This document shows positions 1-11,000 of a stretch of DNA of 64,000 bases, in pieces. Below the pieces are notes generated by a model that was given only the letters and a program-made list of their open reading frames with translations, was not told the DNA's origin and ran no database searches. Position numbers and translations under genes: made by a program. Numbering within the stretch: position 1 is the stretch's first letter; each line of letters opens with the position of its first letter. This DNA is from Sinorhizobium alkalisoli. GTDB taxonomy: Bacteria > Pseudomonadota > Alphaproteobacteria > Rhizobiales > Rhizobiaceae. The stretch lies in NCBI RefSeq assembly GCF_008932245.1, contig NZ_CP034910.1, forward strand, positions 372,001-436,000, in the 5' to 3' direction.

Positions 1-554
1 CGGGCAAGCTCGAAGGCGGTACCCTGCACCGAGTGGCAAAGGCCGACCTGCTTGATCGTCGGATATTTCTCGGCGATCGCCCAGGTATTGATCGCCATCG
101 GGTTGACGTATTGCAGGAGGATCGCCTCGGGGCAGACCTCGAGCATGTCCTCGCAGATCTTCCAGAGATGCGGCACGGTGCGTAGACCCCGCATGATGCC
201 GCCGACGCCGAGCGTGTCGGCGATCGTCTGGCGCAGCCCGTATTTCTTCGGCACTTCGAAATCGGTCACCGTGCAGGGCTCGTAGCCGCCGATCTGGAAG
301 GCGACGACGACGAAATCAGCGCCTTCGAGCGCCTTCAACTGATTCGAATAGGTCTCGATCTTCGCCTTTGCGCCGAGCGTGCGCACCAGTTTGCCGGCGA
401 CGATCTCGCTTTCGGCAAGACGCTCCGGGTTCAAATCCATCAGCGCGATGGTCGCGGCCGAAAGCGCCGGACGCTGCAGCACGTCGCCGATGATGTTCTT
501 CATGAACACGGTCGAGCCGGCGCCGATGAAGGTGATCTTGGGTTGTCGGGTCAT
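1..554 (-). CDS. Family 4 glycoside hydrolase (alpha-galactosidase type), 3' end outside window
   Basis: N-terminal 184 residues of an NAD- and Mn-dependent GH4 glycosidase. It starts MTRQPKITFIGAGS, the Rossmann glycine motif for NAD. It continues with GVGGIMRGLRTVP, YVNPMAINTWA and GLCHSVQG, where the Cys and His normally bind the metal and the Asn-Pro-Met loop binds substrate. It is the last visible gene of the minus-strand operon that starts at 8206 and lies about 20 bases after the ABC ATPase. The S. meliloti agp operon also has two GH4 genes; this would be the second (agaL-like). The substrate, alpha-galactoside, is inferred from context. The C-terminus is cut by the window edge. Confidence 0.9.
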   Translation of the reverse strand, partial: MTRQPKITFIGAGSTVFMKNIIGDVLQRPALSAATIALMDLNPERLAESEIVAGKLVRTLGAKAKIETYSNQLKALEGADFVVVAFQIGGYEPCTVTDFEVPKKYGLRQTIADTLGVGGIMRGLRTVPHLWKICEDMLEVCPEAILLQYVNPMAINTWAIAEKYPTIKQVGLCHSVQGTAFELA

Positions 555-576
555 GGAGTACCTCTGTTCTGATAGG

Positions 577-2247
<1,671 letters not shown>

Positions 2248-2258
2248 CGGCGTGCTCC

Positions 2259-3383
2259 TCAATAGGGGTCGATTGCGTCGCGGAGCCCATCGCCCAGCGC
2301 ATTGAAGGCGAAGACGGTGACGAGCACGAAGGCGACGGGCGAAAGGATCCAGGGATAGGAGCCGATGACCGAATAGGTCGCCGTATCCTGCAGCATCAGC
2401 CCCCAGGAGATGAGCGGCGGCTTCACGGCGAAGCCCAGGAAGCCGAGGAAGGATTCGAGCAGCACCACCTGTGGGATCGCCAGCGTCACCGCGACGATCA
2501 CGTGGCTCATCACGTTCGGGAAGATGTGCTGGAAAATGATGCGCCGATCGGTCGCGCCAATCGCGATCGCGGCGCGCACATAGTCGATGCGGGCGAGCGC
2601 CAGCGTCTTGCCGCGGACCTCGCGCGACATCTGTGCCCAGCCGAGCGCCGACATCACGATGACGACGAAGGCGAGGAAGACGTTGGTCGGCGCAGTCACC
2701 GGGATCAGCGAGGCAAGCGCCAGGTAGAGCGGCAGCTGCGGAAAGGCGAGCACGAGTTCGACGAAGCGCTGCACCCAGGCGTCGAAGCGACCGCCAAAAT
2801 AGCCTGACACCATGCCGACGGTCGTGCCGACCACGGTGACGATGGAGACCACGATCAGCGCGATCATAAGCGAGATGCGCGACCCGTAGAGGATGCGCGA
2901 GAGGACGTCGCGGCCGAACTTGTCGGTGCCGAGGAAATGCACCGCCGACCCGTCGACGGTACCGAAGAGGTGGCGCTCGGCCGGGATCAGCCCGAGGAGC
3001 TTGTAGGGCGCGCCCTTGACGAAAAAGCCGAGGATCTGCGGATTGTCGTAGTCCAAGCCGACGATCGGCTGGAAGGTGATCGGGTCGAGTTCGTCCGTGT
3101 CGCCGAGCGGATAGGTCCTCGGCGGGAGGACGAAATTGCCGTCCTTGTCATGGAAGCTGATCGCCTGCGGCGGTGCGAAAGCGACCCCCGTCGCCTTCGG
3201 ATCGACGGGCGACAGGAAGTCTGCAAAGACCGCCATGAAGATCAGCAGGCCGACGAGAAAGAGGCCGAGCATGCCGGTCCAGGAACGCTTCAAGCGTCGC
3301 CAGACGAGGGCCGAATAGCTCTCGTGGTGCTGTTTTTCGTCCGGCTGCGCCACGGGGACCGTGGTCGGAACGTCGATGGTCAT
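2259..3383 (-). CDS. agpC: Alpha-galactoside ABC transporter permease 2 (DppC family, AgpC-like)
   Basis: Inner-membrane permease of 374 residues in the DppC/OppC family. After a cytoplasmic N-terminus there is one membrane span (GMLGLFLVGLLIFMAVFADFL), then a periplasmic region of about 100 residues. That insert contains GTDKFGRDVLSRILYGSRIS, a hallmark of DppC-type permeases, followed by five more spans and the EAA loop region YVRAAIAIGATDRRIIFQHIFPN split around the ATPase contact. It overlaps nothing and lies 2 bases after the AgpB gene. The unusually long N-terminal periplasmic insert (roughly residues 60-145) is typical of the saccharide-transporting branch. Confidence 0.9.
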   Translation of the reverse strand: MTIDVPTTVPVAQPDEKQHHESYSALVWRRLKRSWTGMLGLFLVGLLIFMAVFADFLSPVDPKATGVAFAPPQAISFHDKDGNFVLPPRTYPLGDTDELDPITFQPIVGLDYDNPQILGFFVKGAPYKLLGLIPAERHLFGTVDGSAVHFLGTDKFGRDVLSRILYGSRISLMIALIVVSIVTVVGTTVGMVSGYFGGRFDAWVQRFVELVLAFPQLPLYLALASLIPVTAPTNVFLAFVVIVMSALGWAQMSREVRGKTLALARIDYVRAAIAIGATDRRIIFQHIFPNVMSHVIVAVTLAIPQVVLLESFLGFLGFAVKPPLISWGLMLQDTATYSVIGSYPWILSPVAFVLVTVFAFNALGDGLRDAIDPY

Positions 3384-3385
3384 GA

Positions 3386-4393
3386 TCAGGCCCCTCCTCC
3401 CATGCGCACGCGCGGGTCAATCGCGGCGAGCATCATGTCGGCGATGATGTTGCCGAGGATCAGCGTTGCCGAGAGGACCAGCATGAAGGTTGCCGTCACA
3501 TAGACGTCGCCGACCCACATGGACCCGACGATCGCCGGTCCGACGGTCGGCAGCGCGAAGATGATCGCCGTCTCGATCTCGCCGGTCAGCATGTAAGGCA
3601 GAACGACGCCCTGATACATGATGAGCGGATGCAGCGCATTGGGAACGGCGTGCCGCATCACGACGGCGCCTTCGCTCAATCCCTTGGCGCGGGCCGTTTC
3701 GACATATTGCGCGTTCAGCGTGTCGAGCAGGTTGCCGCGCATGACGCGCATGTTATAGGCGAGCCCGCCGAAGGTCGCGATCGCGATCACCGGCCAGACA
3801 TGCTTCACCAGGTCCACGAACTTGCCCCAGGACCAGGGCGCGCCGCCGTAGCGGGCGGAATGGAAGCTGTTGATGTCGCTGACGTTGAAGTGGAACACCA
3901 GGACGTAGACGATGATCAGCGCCATCAGGAAGCGCGGCACTGTCATGCCGAGGAAGGAGACGGTCGAGAGCAGGCTGTCGATCCAGGAATATTGCCGGGT
4001 GGCGGCAAGGATGCCGAAGCCGATGCCGATGACGGAGGCCAGGATATGGCAGACGAGCGCCAGCGCCAGCGTGCGCGGCAGGCGTTCCCCGACGACGTCG
4101 GCGACCGGCTTGTTGTAGTAGAGACTGTGGCCGAAATCGCCGCGCGTCAGGATGCCGGTGACCCAGTTGACGTACTGAACCGGCAGCGGCTTGTCGAGGC
4201 CGTGCGCCTTGCGATAGGCCTGCGCCTGGGCGTCGGCCGCCTCGAATGAAGCCCCGCCCTGGTTGATGAGCTGCGAGCGGATGTAGTCGCTATAGTCTCC
4301 GGGCGGCGCCTGGATGATGGCGAACGTCACCACGCTCAGGACGAACAGCACGGGTATGGCAGAGGCGGCGCGGACAAGCAGAAATCTGAACAT
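3386..4393 (-). CDS. agpB: Alpha-galactoside ABC transporter permease 1 (DppB family, AgpB-like)
   Basis: Inner-membrane permease of 335 residues in the DppB/OppB family. It opens with FRFLLVRAASAIPVLFVLSVVTFAII, the first membrane segment. A loop with GLDKPLPVQYVNWVTGILTRGDFG follows, as in DppB proteins, then five further segments. The cytoplasmic loop YVETARAKGLSEGAVVMRHAVPNAL is the EAA motif that docks on the ATPase. It is the second gene of the transporter, 107 bases downstream of the binding-protein gene; a hairpin lies in that gap. It pairs with the DppC-type permease at 2259-3383. Confidence 0.9.
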   Translation of the reverse strand: MFRFLLVRAASAIPVLFVLSVVTFAIIQAPPGDYSDYIRSQLINQGGASFEAADAQAQAYRKAHGLDKPLPVQYVNWVTGILTRGDFGHSLYYNKPVADVVGERLPRTLALALVCHILASVIGIGFGILAATRQYSWIDSLLSTVSFLGMTVPRFLMALIIVYVLVFHFNVSDINSFHSARYGGAPWSWGKFVDLVKHVWPVIAIATFGGLAYNMRVMRGNLLDTLNAQYVETARAKGLSEGAVVMRHAVPNALHPLIMYQGVVLPYMLTGEIETAIIFALPTVGPAIVGSMWVGDVYVTATFMLVLSATLILGNIIADMMLAAIDPRVRMGGGA

Positions 4394-4455
4394 GGCCGTT
4401 TCCTTCTGTCGGTTTTCCCTGGACGACGCGAAGATCGCCGCGGACTGAAAGGGCT

Positions 4456-4488
4456 GCCTCCCGGCCCGGAGCTTCGAATCCGGGAGGC
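4456..4488. other. Hairpin between binding-protein and permease genes
   Basis: Inverted repeat GCCTCCCGG (4456-4464) and CCGGGAGGC (4480-4488) with a 15-base loop, in the gap between the binding-protein stop and the permease start. No T-run follows on the minus strand, so it is more likely an mRNA-stabilising or processing hairpin than a full terminator. Such structures often raise binding-protein yield over permease yield in ABC operons. That role is an inference. Confidence 0.6.
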
Positions 4489-4500
4489 CTGGGTTCAGTT

Positions 4501-6582
4501 TCAGTTGATCGGCCCACCTTCGCCGGGCTTGCCGGGAAGCTGTTCCGGATAGAGCTCGTAGTCGCCCTGCTTGTCCGCCGCGACGAAGACCCGTTCACGC
4601 ATGATCGTGTCTTCCGCCCAATTGAACATGTAGATCGGCGCACCCGGCGGAATGTTCGAGAAGCGCTTGTTGATGATCAGTGCGCCCGGATATTCGGTGA
4701 GCCCGACGGTATCGACATTCGTCGTCGACACTTTCTGGAACTGTTTCATCAGCTCCGCCCGCTCGTCATTGTCGTTGGTCGCGATGAATTTGTTGACGAT
4801 GTCGACGAGTTCCTTCTCGTGCGGCAGGAGATCGACCTCGCCGCTTTCCGGCGCGCGGTGGTGCCAGCTCGTGCGCGGACCGACCGGGGCGAGCTGGGTA
4901 GTGTTCTGCACGACAGAGGTCAATTCCTGGTCGTTTCGGCGCACGAGCCAATCGAACTTGCCGGCATATTGCGTCGCGTCCCGCTTGGTGCCGTCGACCG
5001 CGTTGAGGACCACCTTCAGGCCCAACCGCTCCATCTGCCCGACGACGCCTTCCGCAAGGTTGCGGTCGGTATTGTAATCGGAGTTGACGAGCATCACGAT
5101 CTGCACGTCGCCGCCGCCGGCGGTGCCGGCGGGGAAGTTGACGAAACCGTTGCCGTCGGTGTCCTTGAGACCGACCTTTTCGAGAAGCGCCTTGGCGCCT
5201 TCGAGGTCATAGGGATAGTAGACCGTCGACCCCCGGTCATAGAAGCTGGTACCGGAGGAGAGCCCACCCGGGTAAATCGCCGTGAAGGGTCCCTTGACCA
5301 GAGCTTCGCCGAGCTTCTTGCGATCGACCGCCATGGTTACGGCCTTGCGGAAGTCGAGATTGCGATTGAGCTCGCGGACTGCCTGGGCGCGGTCGTCCGG
5401 CTCGCCCCAGCCATTGGCCGAGTAGTTCATGCGCAGATTGTAGCCGATGACACGCGGACCGAAGGCCAGTCGAGCGGGCGCGGATTCATCCGCCGCACGC
5501 TTCAGCGATTCCACGAAATTCTCCGGCTGCTCCAGGTTCGAGAAGTCACCGGATCCGGCGATCGCCTGCACGTCGCGATCCGCCCAGGTCGAGAGCTTGT
5601 AGTGGACCTCGTTCAGATAGGGCAGCTGGTTGCCGCCCTCGTCGACCTTCCAGTAATAGGGGTTGCGGCGGAGCACGATGATGTCGTCCGACCGATAGGC
5701 GACCGGAACCCATGCCCCCATTACCGGAATATTCAGATATTCCGGCGGGAAACCGTTCTTGTACTGGTCGTAGGTGGTATCGGCGAATTTCGGATGCTTG
5801 GTCTTGAGGATGTGCGACGGACCGGGGCAGAAGGTGCCGTAGGCCATGGCGTAGAGGTGTTGGCGCGGGAAGGCTTCCTTGAAGGTCCATTCGACCGTGT
5901 ACTTATCGATCTCTTTCAGCGTCGTGCCCTCACCGAAGGTCTCGGGCGTCGCGCCGTTCAGTGGGGAAACGTTTGGATCGACGACGTTGTTGTCCCAGTA
6001 GAACATCACGTCCTCGGCGTCGAAGGGATCGCCGTCCGACCATTTCGCGCCTTCGATCAGGTGCATGGTGAGCTTATGGCCGTCCTCGGACCACTCCCAG
6101 CTCTTGGCAAGGTTCGGGAGTGGCTCCACGTCTTCGGCTTCCACCTGGTAGAGCGGCGCCGTGCGCGTCAGGCATTCGTACATGCCGATGTCGATACCGC
6201 CCCAGCCCTGGGTCTGGCCGGCGCTGTAGTTCCAGCCTTCCGGCCGGCCGCCGATGACATGGCGCATGACGTCGCCATAGACGCCGGCACCGTCCGGCAT
6301 GTTGCCGGTCTTGAAGACCATCGGCTCCTTCGGCAGGCGCTCGGCCACCGGCGGCAGCTTGCCGGACTTGACAAATTTCTCCGTCACCCATTCAGGCTCG
6401 TGATATTCGGAGAGCGCCTTGAATTCCAGAATGGAATCGCGCGGCACATAGGTGATCTCGCCCTGCGCCGGAAACGGCGGCGGTTCCGGCACGACGGTCG
6501 GTTCGGATGCAGCGGCCTGCACCGCAAAGGCGGAAATGCCGATCAGCAGGCTGGCCGCTGTCTTCAGTCGGTACGTTTTCAT
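4501..6582 (-). CDS. agpA: Periplasmic alpha-galactoside-binding protein (AgpA-like)
   Basis: Solute-binding protein of 693 residues in the SBP_bac_5 (peptide/opine/saccharide) family. The signal peptide MKTYRLKTAASLLIGISAF ends near QAAASE. Recognisable blocks are LAKSWEWSEDGHKLTMHLIEGAKWSDGDPFDAEDV, the family signature, and VPVAYRSDDIIVLRRNPYYWK. At about 700 residues it is longer than peptide-binding members (about 530), as expected for the saccharide branch. S. meliloti AgpA binds melibiose and raffinose. Start 6582 follows a purine-rich GGGAGAACGAGAG. It lies 151 bases after the GH4 gene and heads the transporter genes. Confidence 0.9.
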   Translation of the reverse strand: MKTYRLKTAASLLIGISAFAVQAAASEPTVVPEPPPFPAQGEITYVPRDSILEFKALSEYHEPEWVTEKFVKSGKLPPVAERLPKEPMVFKTGNMPDGAGVYGDVMRHVIGGRPEGWNYSAGQTQGWGGIDIGMYECLTRTAPLYQVEAEDVEPLPNLAKSWEWSEDGHKLTMHLIEGAKWSDGDPFDAEDVMFYWDNNVVDPNVSPLNGATPETFGEGTTLKEIDKYTVEWTFKEAFPRQHLYAMAYGTFCPGPSHILKTKHPKFADTTYDQYKNGFPPEYLNIPVMGAWVPVAYRSDDIIVLRRNPYYWKVDEGGNQLPYLNEVHYKLSTWADRDVQAIAGSGDFSNLEQPENFVESLKRAADESAPARLAFGPRVIGYNLRMNYSANGWGEPDDRAQAVRELNRNLDFRKAVTMAVDRKKLGEALVKGPFTAIYPGGLSSGTSFYDRGSTVYYPYDLEGAKALLEKVGLKDTDGNGFVNFPAGTAGGGDVQIVMLVNSDYNTDRNLAEGVVGQMERLGLKVVLNAVDGTKRDATQYAGKFDWLVRRNDQELTSVVQNTTQLAPVGPRTSWHHRAPESGEVDLLPHEKELVDIVNKFIATNDNDERAELMKQFQKVSTTNVDTVGLTEYPGALIINKRFSNIPPGAPIYMFNWAEDTIMRERVFVAADKQGDYELYPEQLPGKPGEGGPIN

Positions 6583-6733
6583 TGTCTCTCGTTCTCCCTC
6601 CTCATTCGCCACGCCCGGGTCGGGTGGCACTCCTCCTTGGTCACGAGCACCCGCGTCTCCTCACGCAGATGACCTCGCGATGATTTCGATGCGCGTGCGG
6701 ATGCGGCCGGGTTATCCCCTCTGCCCACACAAC

Positions 6734-8206
6734 CTAACCAGCAGCGCGCAACTTTGCGGCTTCCTTTTCCGCACGGATCTCCTCGATCGAGCGCACATCG
6801 CGGCGCGCGGCGCCCTTCCAGTCGCGGGTCTTGACCGTCGCCTTGCTCAGCCGCTCCTTCGCCGCATCGACCGCATGCGCATATTGCGGCAGCCATTTCG
6901 CCTGGGTGACGACCATCTCGTCGACCATCTGCCACACCTCCTCCGGCGTGCAGATCGCGCCGACCAGCGGATCATGCAGCACGGCGAGCTTCAGGAGATC
7001 GATGTCTCCGGCAATCGCCGCATGCACCGACATGCGCTGGACGTTGATCGACGAGATGCAGGTGGCCGCACAGGCTTCCGGCAGCGTGATGCCGGACACC
7101 ATGTTGATGCCGAAGCGGTCAACGAAGCCCGGCGATTCGATGATCGCATCGGCCGGCAGGTTAGTGATCACGCCATTGTTCTTGACGTTGAAATGGCCGC
7201 GATAGACGCGTCCGGTCTCCAGCGCCTCGAGAATATAGCTCGCATGCTCGTTCGAGCGCCTGATCGTGTCCAGCGGCCGGGCCGCCTCCTGGAGGAAGCG
7301 CGGAAATTCCGTTTCGAACCAGTTGCGGGTCTCGGTCGAATAGCGCAGATAGCCGCCGGTCTCGCCATGGATCCAGTCTGACATGTCGATCCATTTGGCG
7401 ATCTCGTCCGGACGCTTGCGATACCAGGGCAGGTATTCGGAGAGATGGCCGTTGCTTTCCGTCGAATAGACGCCGAAGCGCTTCAACACGTCGATGCGGA
7501 GCTTCTCCTGCCTGGAGAAGACCGGATGCGCCTCGAAGGCGGCGACGAGCTCATCCTTGCCGACCCTGCGACCGTTCGCCCGCACATCGATGAACCAGGT
7601 CTGGTGATTGATGCCGGAGCAGATGTAATCGAGTTCGCCGTCCCTGGCGCCGAGGATCTCGGCGATCTGCTCGGCCCCGTGTTGGACGCCGTGGCAGAGG
7701 CCGACCGTGTCGACCTTGCCGTATTCGATCGCCGCCCAGGTGTTCATCGCCATCGGATTGGCGTAGTTCAGGAATTTCGCGCCCGGCTCGGCAACCTCGC
7801 GGATGTCCTTGCAGAAGTCGAGGATCACCGGAATATTGCGCTGGCCATAGAGGATGCCGCCGGCGCAGATCGTGTCGCCGACGCATTGGTCGACGCCGTA
7901 TTTCAGCGGAATGCGGATGTCGTCGGCATAGGCTTCGAGACCGCCGACGCGCACGCAGCTGATGATATAGCGTGCGCCCTCGAGCGCCTTGCGGCGATCG
8001 GTCGTCGCCGTCACCCGCGTCGGCAGTCTGTTCGCCTCGACGACCCGGTCGAGGATCGTCTTGATCATGCCGAGATTGTGCTCGCTCAGATCCGTCAGGG
8101 CGAATTCAGCGTCCCTGAGCTCCGGCACGGACAAAATATCGGTAAAGAGCTTCTTGGTGAAACCGACGCTGCCGGCGCCGATGATGGCGATCTTGAAGCT
8201 GCTCAT
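6734..8206 (-). CDS. melA: Family 4 glycoside hydrolase, alpha-galactosidase (MelA-like)
   Basis: NAD- and Mn-dependent alpha-galactosidase of 490 residues that would cleave melibiose or raffinose after uptake. The N-terminus MSSFKIAIIGAGSVGFTKKL is the Rossmann NAD-binding loop. Also visible are CVGDTICAGGILYGQRNIP, LNYANPMAMNTWA and GLCHGVQHGAEQIAE, which holds the metal-ligand Cys and His, then SGINHQTWF. This is the first gene of the minus-strand operon, divergent from the AraC activator. An upstream in-frame ATG at 8248 is rejected because the GH4 fold begins at 8206. AGGAGGA lies about 14 bases upstream, which is rather far. Confidence 0.9.
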   Translation of the reverse strand: MSSFKIAIIGAGSVGFTKKLFTDILSVPELRDAEFALTDLSEHNLGMIKTILDRVVEANRLPTRVTATTDRRKALEGARYIISCVRVGGLEAYADDIRIPLKYGVDQCVGDTICAGGILYGQRNIPVILDFCKDIREVAEPGAKFLNYANPMAMNTWAAIEYGKVDTVGLCHGVQHGAEQIAEILGARDGELDYICSGINHQTWFIDVRANGRRVGKDELVAAFEAHPVFSRQEKLRIDVLKRFGVYSTESNGHLSEYLPWYRKRPDEIAKWIDMSDWIHGETGGYLRYSTETRNWFETEFPRFLQEAARPLDTIRRSNEHASYILEALETGRVYRGHFNVKNNGVITNLPADAIIESPGFVDRFGINMVSGITLPEACAATCISSINVQRMSVHAAIAGDIDLLKLAVLHDPLVGAICTPEEVWQMVDEMVVTQAKWLPQYAHAVDAAKERLSKATVKTRDWKGAARRDVRSIEEIRAEKEAAKLRAAG

Positions 8207-8390
8207 GGTCTTCTTGTTCCTCCTCGCGGACCGCGATCCTCGCGCCAAAAGGGTAAAATCAATTCATCGAACTGATTTCACACGCCGAGCACAGCCGCGC
8301 CCGCCAAACCCGGCCAAACCGGTTGCCTTGCGTGATCTGCAGCCATTATGTGTATAATCAGTCGCACCGCTAGAGAGGTATTGTGCTTTC
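8207..8390. promoter_or_regulatory. Divergent promoter region between melA and the AraC activator
   Basis: This 184-base gap serves two outward-facing genes. For the plus strand there is a TATAAT at 8353-8358 with TTGCGT at 8328-8333 (19-base spacing), about 30 bases before the activator ATG. The minus side is AT-richer near 8250-8270 but I see no clear -35/-10 pair. The AraC protein probably binds here; I could not identify direct repeats with confidence. Confidence 0.45.
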
Positions 8391-9326
8391 ATGGGTAATA
8401 CTGTGCTGCAGCAATTGATCGATAAAGGGCCGGTGATGCGGACCGTTTCACTCCCGCGGGGACGGCAGAGCCTGCACACCATGCCGACGAGCACCGGCTA
8501 TGAGATCCGGACCGATGCGGGCTATGACTGGGACGGGCGAAAGCGCGGCCAGACGCCGTTCACGGTATTGCAGCACACGATCGGCGGCGCCGGCAATCTG
8601 CGCTATGAGAACCGTACCTATCGCCTGCGCGAGGGCGAGACACTGCTGTTGCTCGTGCCGCACAATCATCGCTACTGGCTCGAGGACGGCGGCCGCTGGG
8701 AATTCTTCTGGATCTCGATGAACGGCGAGGAGGCGTTGCGCATCCACCGCGCCATTCTCGCGGTCACTGGCCCCGTCGTCAGGCTGCACCCGGAAACGAT
8801 CGAGCATCTCTCTGACTGCAGCCTGCGGCTGATCACCGGAGCGGAAACGCCTGGCCGCGCCTCGGCAATCGCCTATGAGGCGGCGATGGCGCTTTACGAC
8901 GACGTCTTCGGCTCGCACCCCGTCCTCAGCGAGGAATATCGCCGAATGCAGCATGTGATCGACCACATCCTCGCTAATCTGGAAAAACCCTTGCCCGTCG
9001 AGGAACTGGCCCGTGTCTCAGGCTTGAGCCGCGCCCATTTCTCCCGCGTCTTCGCCGCGAGCGAAGGCATGCCGCCGGCGGAATTCGTGCTGCAGAAGCG
9101 GCTGCAACGGGCGGTGAAGCTCCTTACCAAGACCGCTGACCTGCCGGTCAAGGAGGTCGCGATCTTGTCCGGCTTCGAGGATCCCAACTACTTCGCCAAG
9201 GTCTTCCGCCGCGTCTTCGGCGCCAGCCCCACCGAGTTCCGCACGACCGGCATGTATGCAAGCGTGGCGCCGAATGGACAAAAAACAAGCGAATCCGTCA
9301 CCACCTTGGCCGCTGCACGCGATTGA
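8391..9326 (+). CDS. agpT: AraC-family activator of alpha-galactoside genes (AgpT-like)
   Basis: Transcription factor of 311 residues. The N-terminal half is a cupin-like sugar-sensing domain (LQHTIGGAGNLRYENRTYRLREGETLLL). The C-terminal 100 residues hold two helix-turn-helices: PVEELARVSGLSRAHFSRVFAASEG and PVKEVAILSGFEDPNYFAKVFRRVFGASPTEFR, the AraC signature. It is divergent from the GH4/ABC operon. In S. meliloti an AraC protein in this position, AgpT, is required for induction of alpha-galactoside genes. The residue tail after the second HTH (about 25 residues) is low-complexity. Confidence 0.85.
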   Translation: MGNTVLQQLIDKGPVMRTVSLPRGRQSLHTMPTSTGYEIRTDAGYDWDGRKRGQTPFTVLQHTIGGAGNLRYENRTYRLREGETLLLLVPHNHRYWLEDGGRWEFFWISMNGEEALRIHRAILAVTGPVVRLHPETIEHLSDCSLRLITGAETPGRASAIAYEAAMALYDDVFGSHPVLSEEYRRMQHVIDHILANLEKPLPVEELARVSGLSRAHFSRVFAASEGMPPAEFVLQKRLQRAVKLLTKTADLPVKEVAILSGFEDPNYFAKVFRRVFGASPTEFRTTGMYASVAPNGQKTSESVTTLAAARD

Positions 9327-9383
9327 AATCGCGGCGATAAAATTTTACTAAACGAATGAGGATAGGCACGCGGGAACGTAAAA

Positions 9384-10445
9384 ATGGTGACAATCAAGGA
9401 AATCGCTGCGGCCGTCGGCGTTTCATCAGCAACCGTCTCGCGGGTCCTGAACTACGATCCGACGCTCTCGATCTCGACGAAGAAGCGTCAGGCGATCATC
9501 GAGACGGCGGAGGCGCTGAATTATGCCACGCCGCGCAACCGCAGCCGCGCAGCCGCTCAAAGCCTCGGTGCCGGGCTGAAGATCGCGCTCGTGCATTTCC
9601 TCGACCCTGCCAAGGAACTTGCCGACCCCTATTACGTCGGCGTCCGGCTCGGCATCGAAAGCCGCTGTCAGGCCTTGAAGAGCGAGGTCGTCAAGGTCTT
9701 CCTCACGGGAAACGCTCCGGAAGCGACGATCCTCGAGGGCGCCTCGGGCGTGGTGGCCGTCGGGCACTATTATGGCGAGGAACTCGAATGGCTGCGCCGC
9801 CATAGCCGCCACCTCGTCTTTGCCGACTATGCGCCGATCGGAGACTTGGACGACAGCGTATTGAGCGACGTCGCCCATGCCATGACCCGGCTCCTGGAAG
9901 CTGCCCATGGCATGGGGTATCGCCGGATCGGCTTCGTCGGCTGGGTGGACGCCTTCTACGGGCCCGACAATATCCATGCGGAGCGGCGCTGCCGCACCTT
10001 CATCGACTGGATGACGAAGGCAGGGCTCTATGATCCGGATCTGTGCATGGTCGAGCGCCTGACCCCCGACAGCGGCTACATGCTGACAAAGGCGATGCTG
10101 TCGAACCCCAATCCGCCGACGCTCCTGATCACCTGCAACGACAACATGGCGCTCGGCGCCTACAGGGCAATCCGGGAATTGGGGCTCAGAATTCCCGAAG
10201 ACGTCGCGGTGGCCAGCTTCAACGACATTCCGGTCGCGCAGTTCCTTGCTCCGCCGCTGACCACGGTAAAAATTCCGGCAGAACTGATCGGCGAAACCGC
10301 GGTCGACCTGCTGCTGGAGCGCCTTTCCGGGCGCGAAGTCGCCAAGAAGGTGATCCTCGCCACCGAGATCATCTGGCGCGGCAGCATGGCTCAGCCGGCG
10401 GAAACCGAGGAAACGACCGGGACCCGGCTGGCGGCGCGGAACTGA
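9384..10445 (+). CDS. LacI-family transcriptional regulator
   Basis: Repressor of 353 residues. The N-terminal HTH is VTIKEIAAAVGVSSATVSRVLN, followed by the hinge helix region (AEALNYATPRNRSRAAAQSL) and a periplasmic-binding-like sugar-sensing domain ending with VASFNDIPVAQFLAPPLTTVKIP, a GalR/LacI signature. It sits between the AraC activator and a cytochrome c gene, both on the same strand. It probably acts as a second, negative regulator of galactoside genes, but the ligand cannot be told from sequence. A 10-base palindrome TAAAATTTTA at 9338-9347, 36 bases before the start, could be an autoregulatory site. Confidence 0.85.
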   Translation: MVTIKEIAAAVGVSSATVSRVLNYDPTLSISTKKRQAIIETAEALNYATPRNRSRAAAQSLGAGLKIALVHFLDPAKELADPYYVGVRLGIESRCQALKSEVVKVFLTGNAPEATILEGASGVVAVGHYYGEELEWLRRHSRHLVFADYAPIGDLDDSVLSDVAHAMTRLLEAAHGMGYRRIGFVGWVDAFYGPDNIHAERRCRTFIDWMTKAGLYDPDLCMVERLTPDSGYMLTKAMLSNPNPPTLLITCNDNMALGAYRAIRELGLRIPEDVAVASFNDIPVAQFLAPPLTTVKIPAELIGETAVDLLLERLSGREVAKKVILATEIIWRGSMAQPAETEETTGTRLAARN

Positions 10446-10629
10446 GCTGCCTCCGTGTCGCACCAGGCGGAATGTATCGTGCTCCTGCGCCGGACCAAGC
10501 AGGCCCCGCAAAGCGGCCGCCGCCAAGTCGAGGCGGTTGCGAACTGACCTTGCGCCCGGTTGCACCGAAACGAAAGCAGGCTACCATCGGAAAGATCATG
10601 CGTTGGCCGAATGGCGAGGAGTTGCGACG

Positions 10630-10950
10630 ATGCATATATGCGTTCAATGCGTGACGGTGGCGCTGGCTCTCATCGGCCTTTTGGCAGGGCAAAGCGCGGC
10701 GGCCGATTGGGCGAATGGCCAGCGGATTGCCGAGCGCTGGTGCGCCGGCTGTCACGTAGTTGCTCCGGGTCAAAGCCGAGGCTCGGACACGGTTCCGACC
10801 TTTGCCGAGATCGGCAGTTCGAAGCGGCTCGACGACGCCGCGCTCACCGCGTTCCTGACGGATCCCACCCATTCCCGCATGCCGCCGCTGTCGCTTGCGC
10901 GATCGGAGATCGCCGACCTCGTCGCCTATATCGCGCGTCAGTCGCGATAA
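10630..10950 (+). CDS. Small secreted c-type cytochrome
   Basis: Protein of 106 residues. A signal peptide of about 25 residues (ALALIGLLAGQSAAA) is followed by a single haem-binding motif C38-A-G-C41-H42. A Met in HSRMPPLSL is the likely sixth ligand, and the C-terminal helix EIADLVAYIARQ is typical of class I cytochromes c. It should act in the periplasm as a one-electron carrier. The ATG at 10630 is chosen since the signal peptide begins there; the longer in-frame extension from 10537 lacks a signal. No redox partner gene is adjacent. The 184 bases before it (10446-10629) show no gene. Confidence 0.8.
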   Translation: MHICVQCVTVALALIGLLAGQSAAADWANGQRIAERWCAGCHVVAPGQSRGSDTVPTFAEIGSSKRLDDAALTAFLTDPTHSRMPPLSLARSEIADLVAYIARQSR

Positions 10951-11000
10951 TCGCGACAGCAGCGCCTGAGCCGCACCGGCGCACAACGACAGATCGTCGT

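Noticed and set aside
4819..6672. 617-codon plus-strand frame opposite agpA
   Set aside because: Antisense shadow of a clear binding-protein gene; no ribosome site and no recognisable domain.
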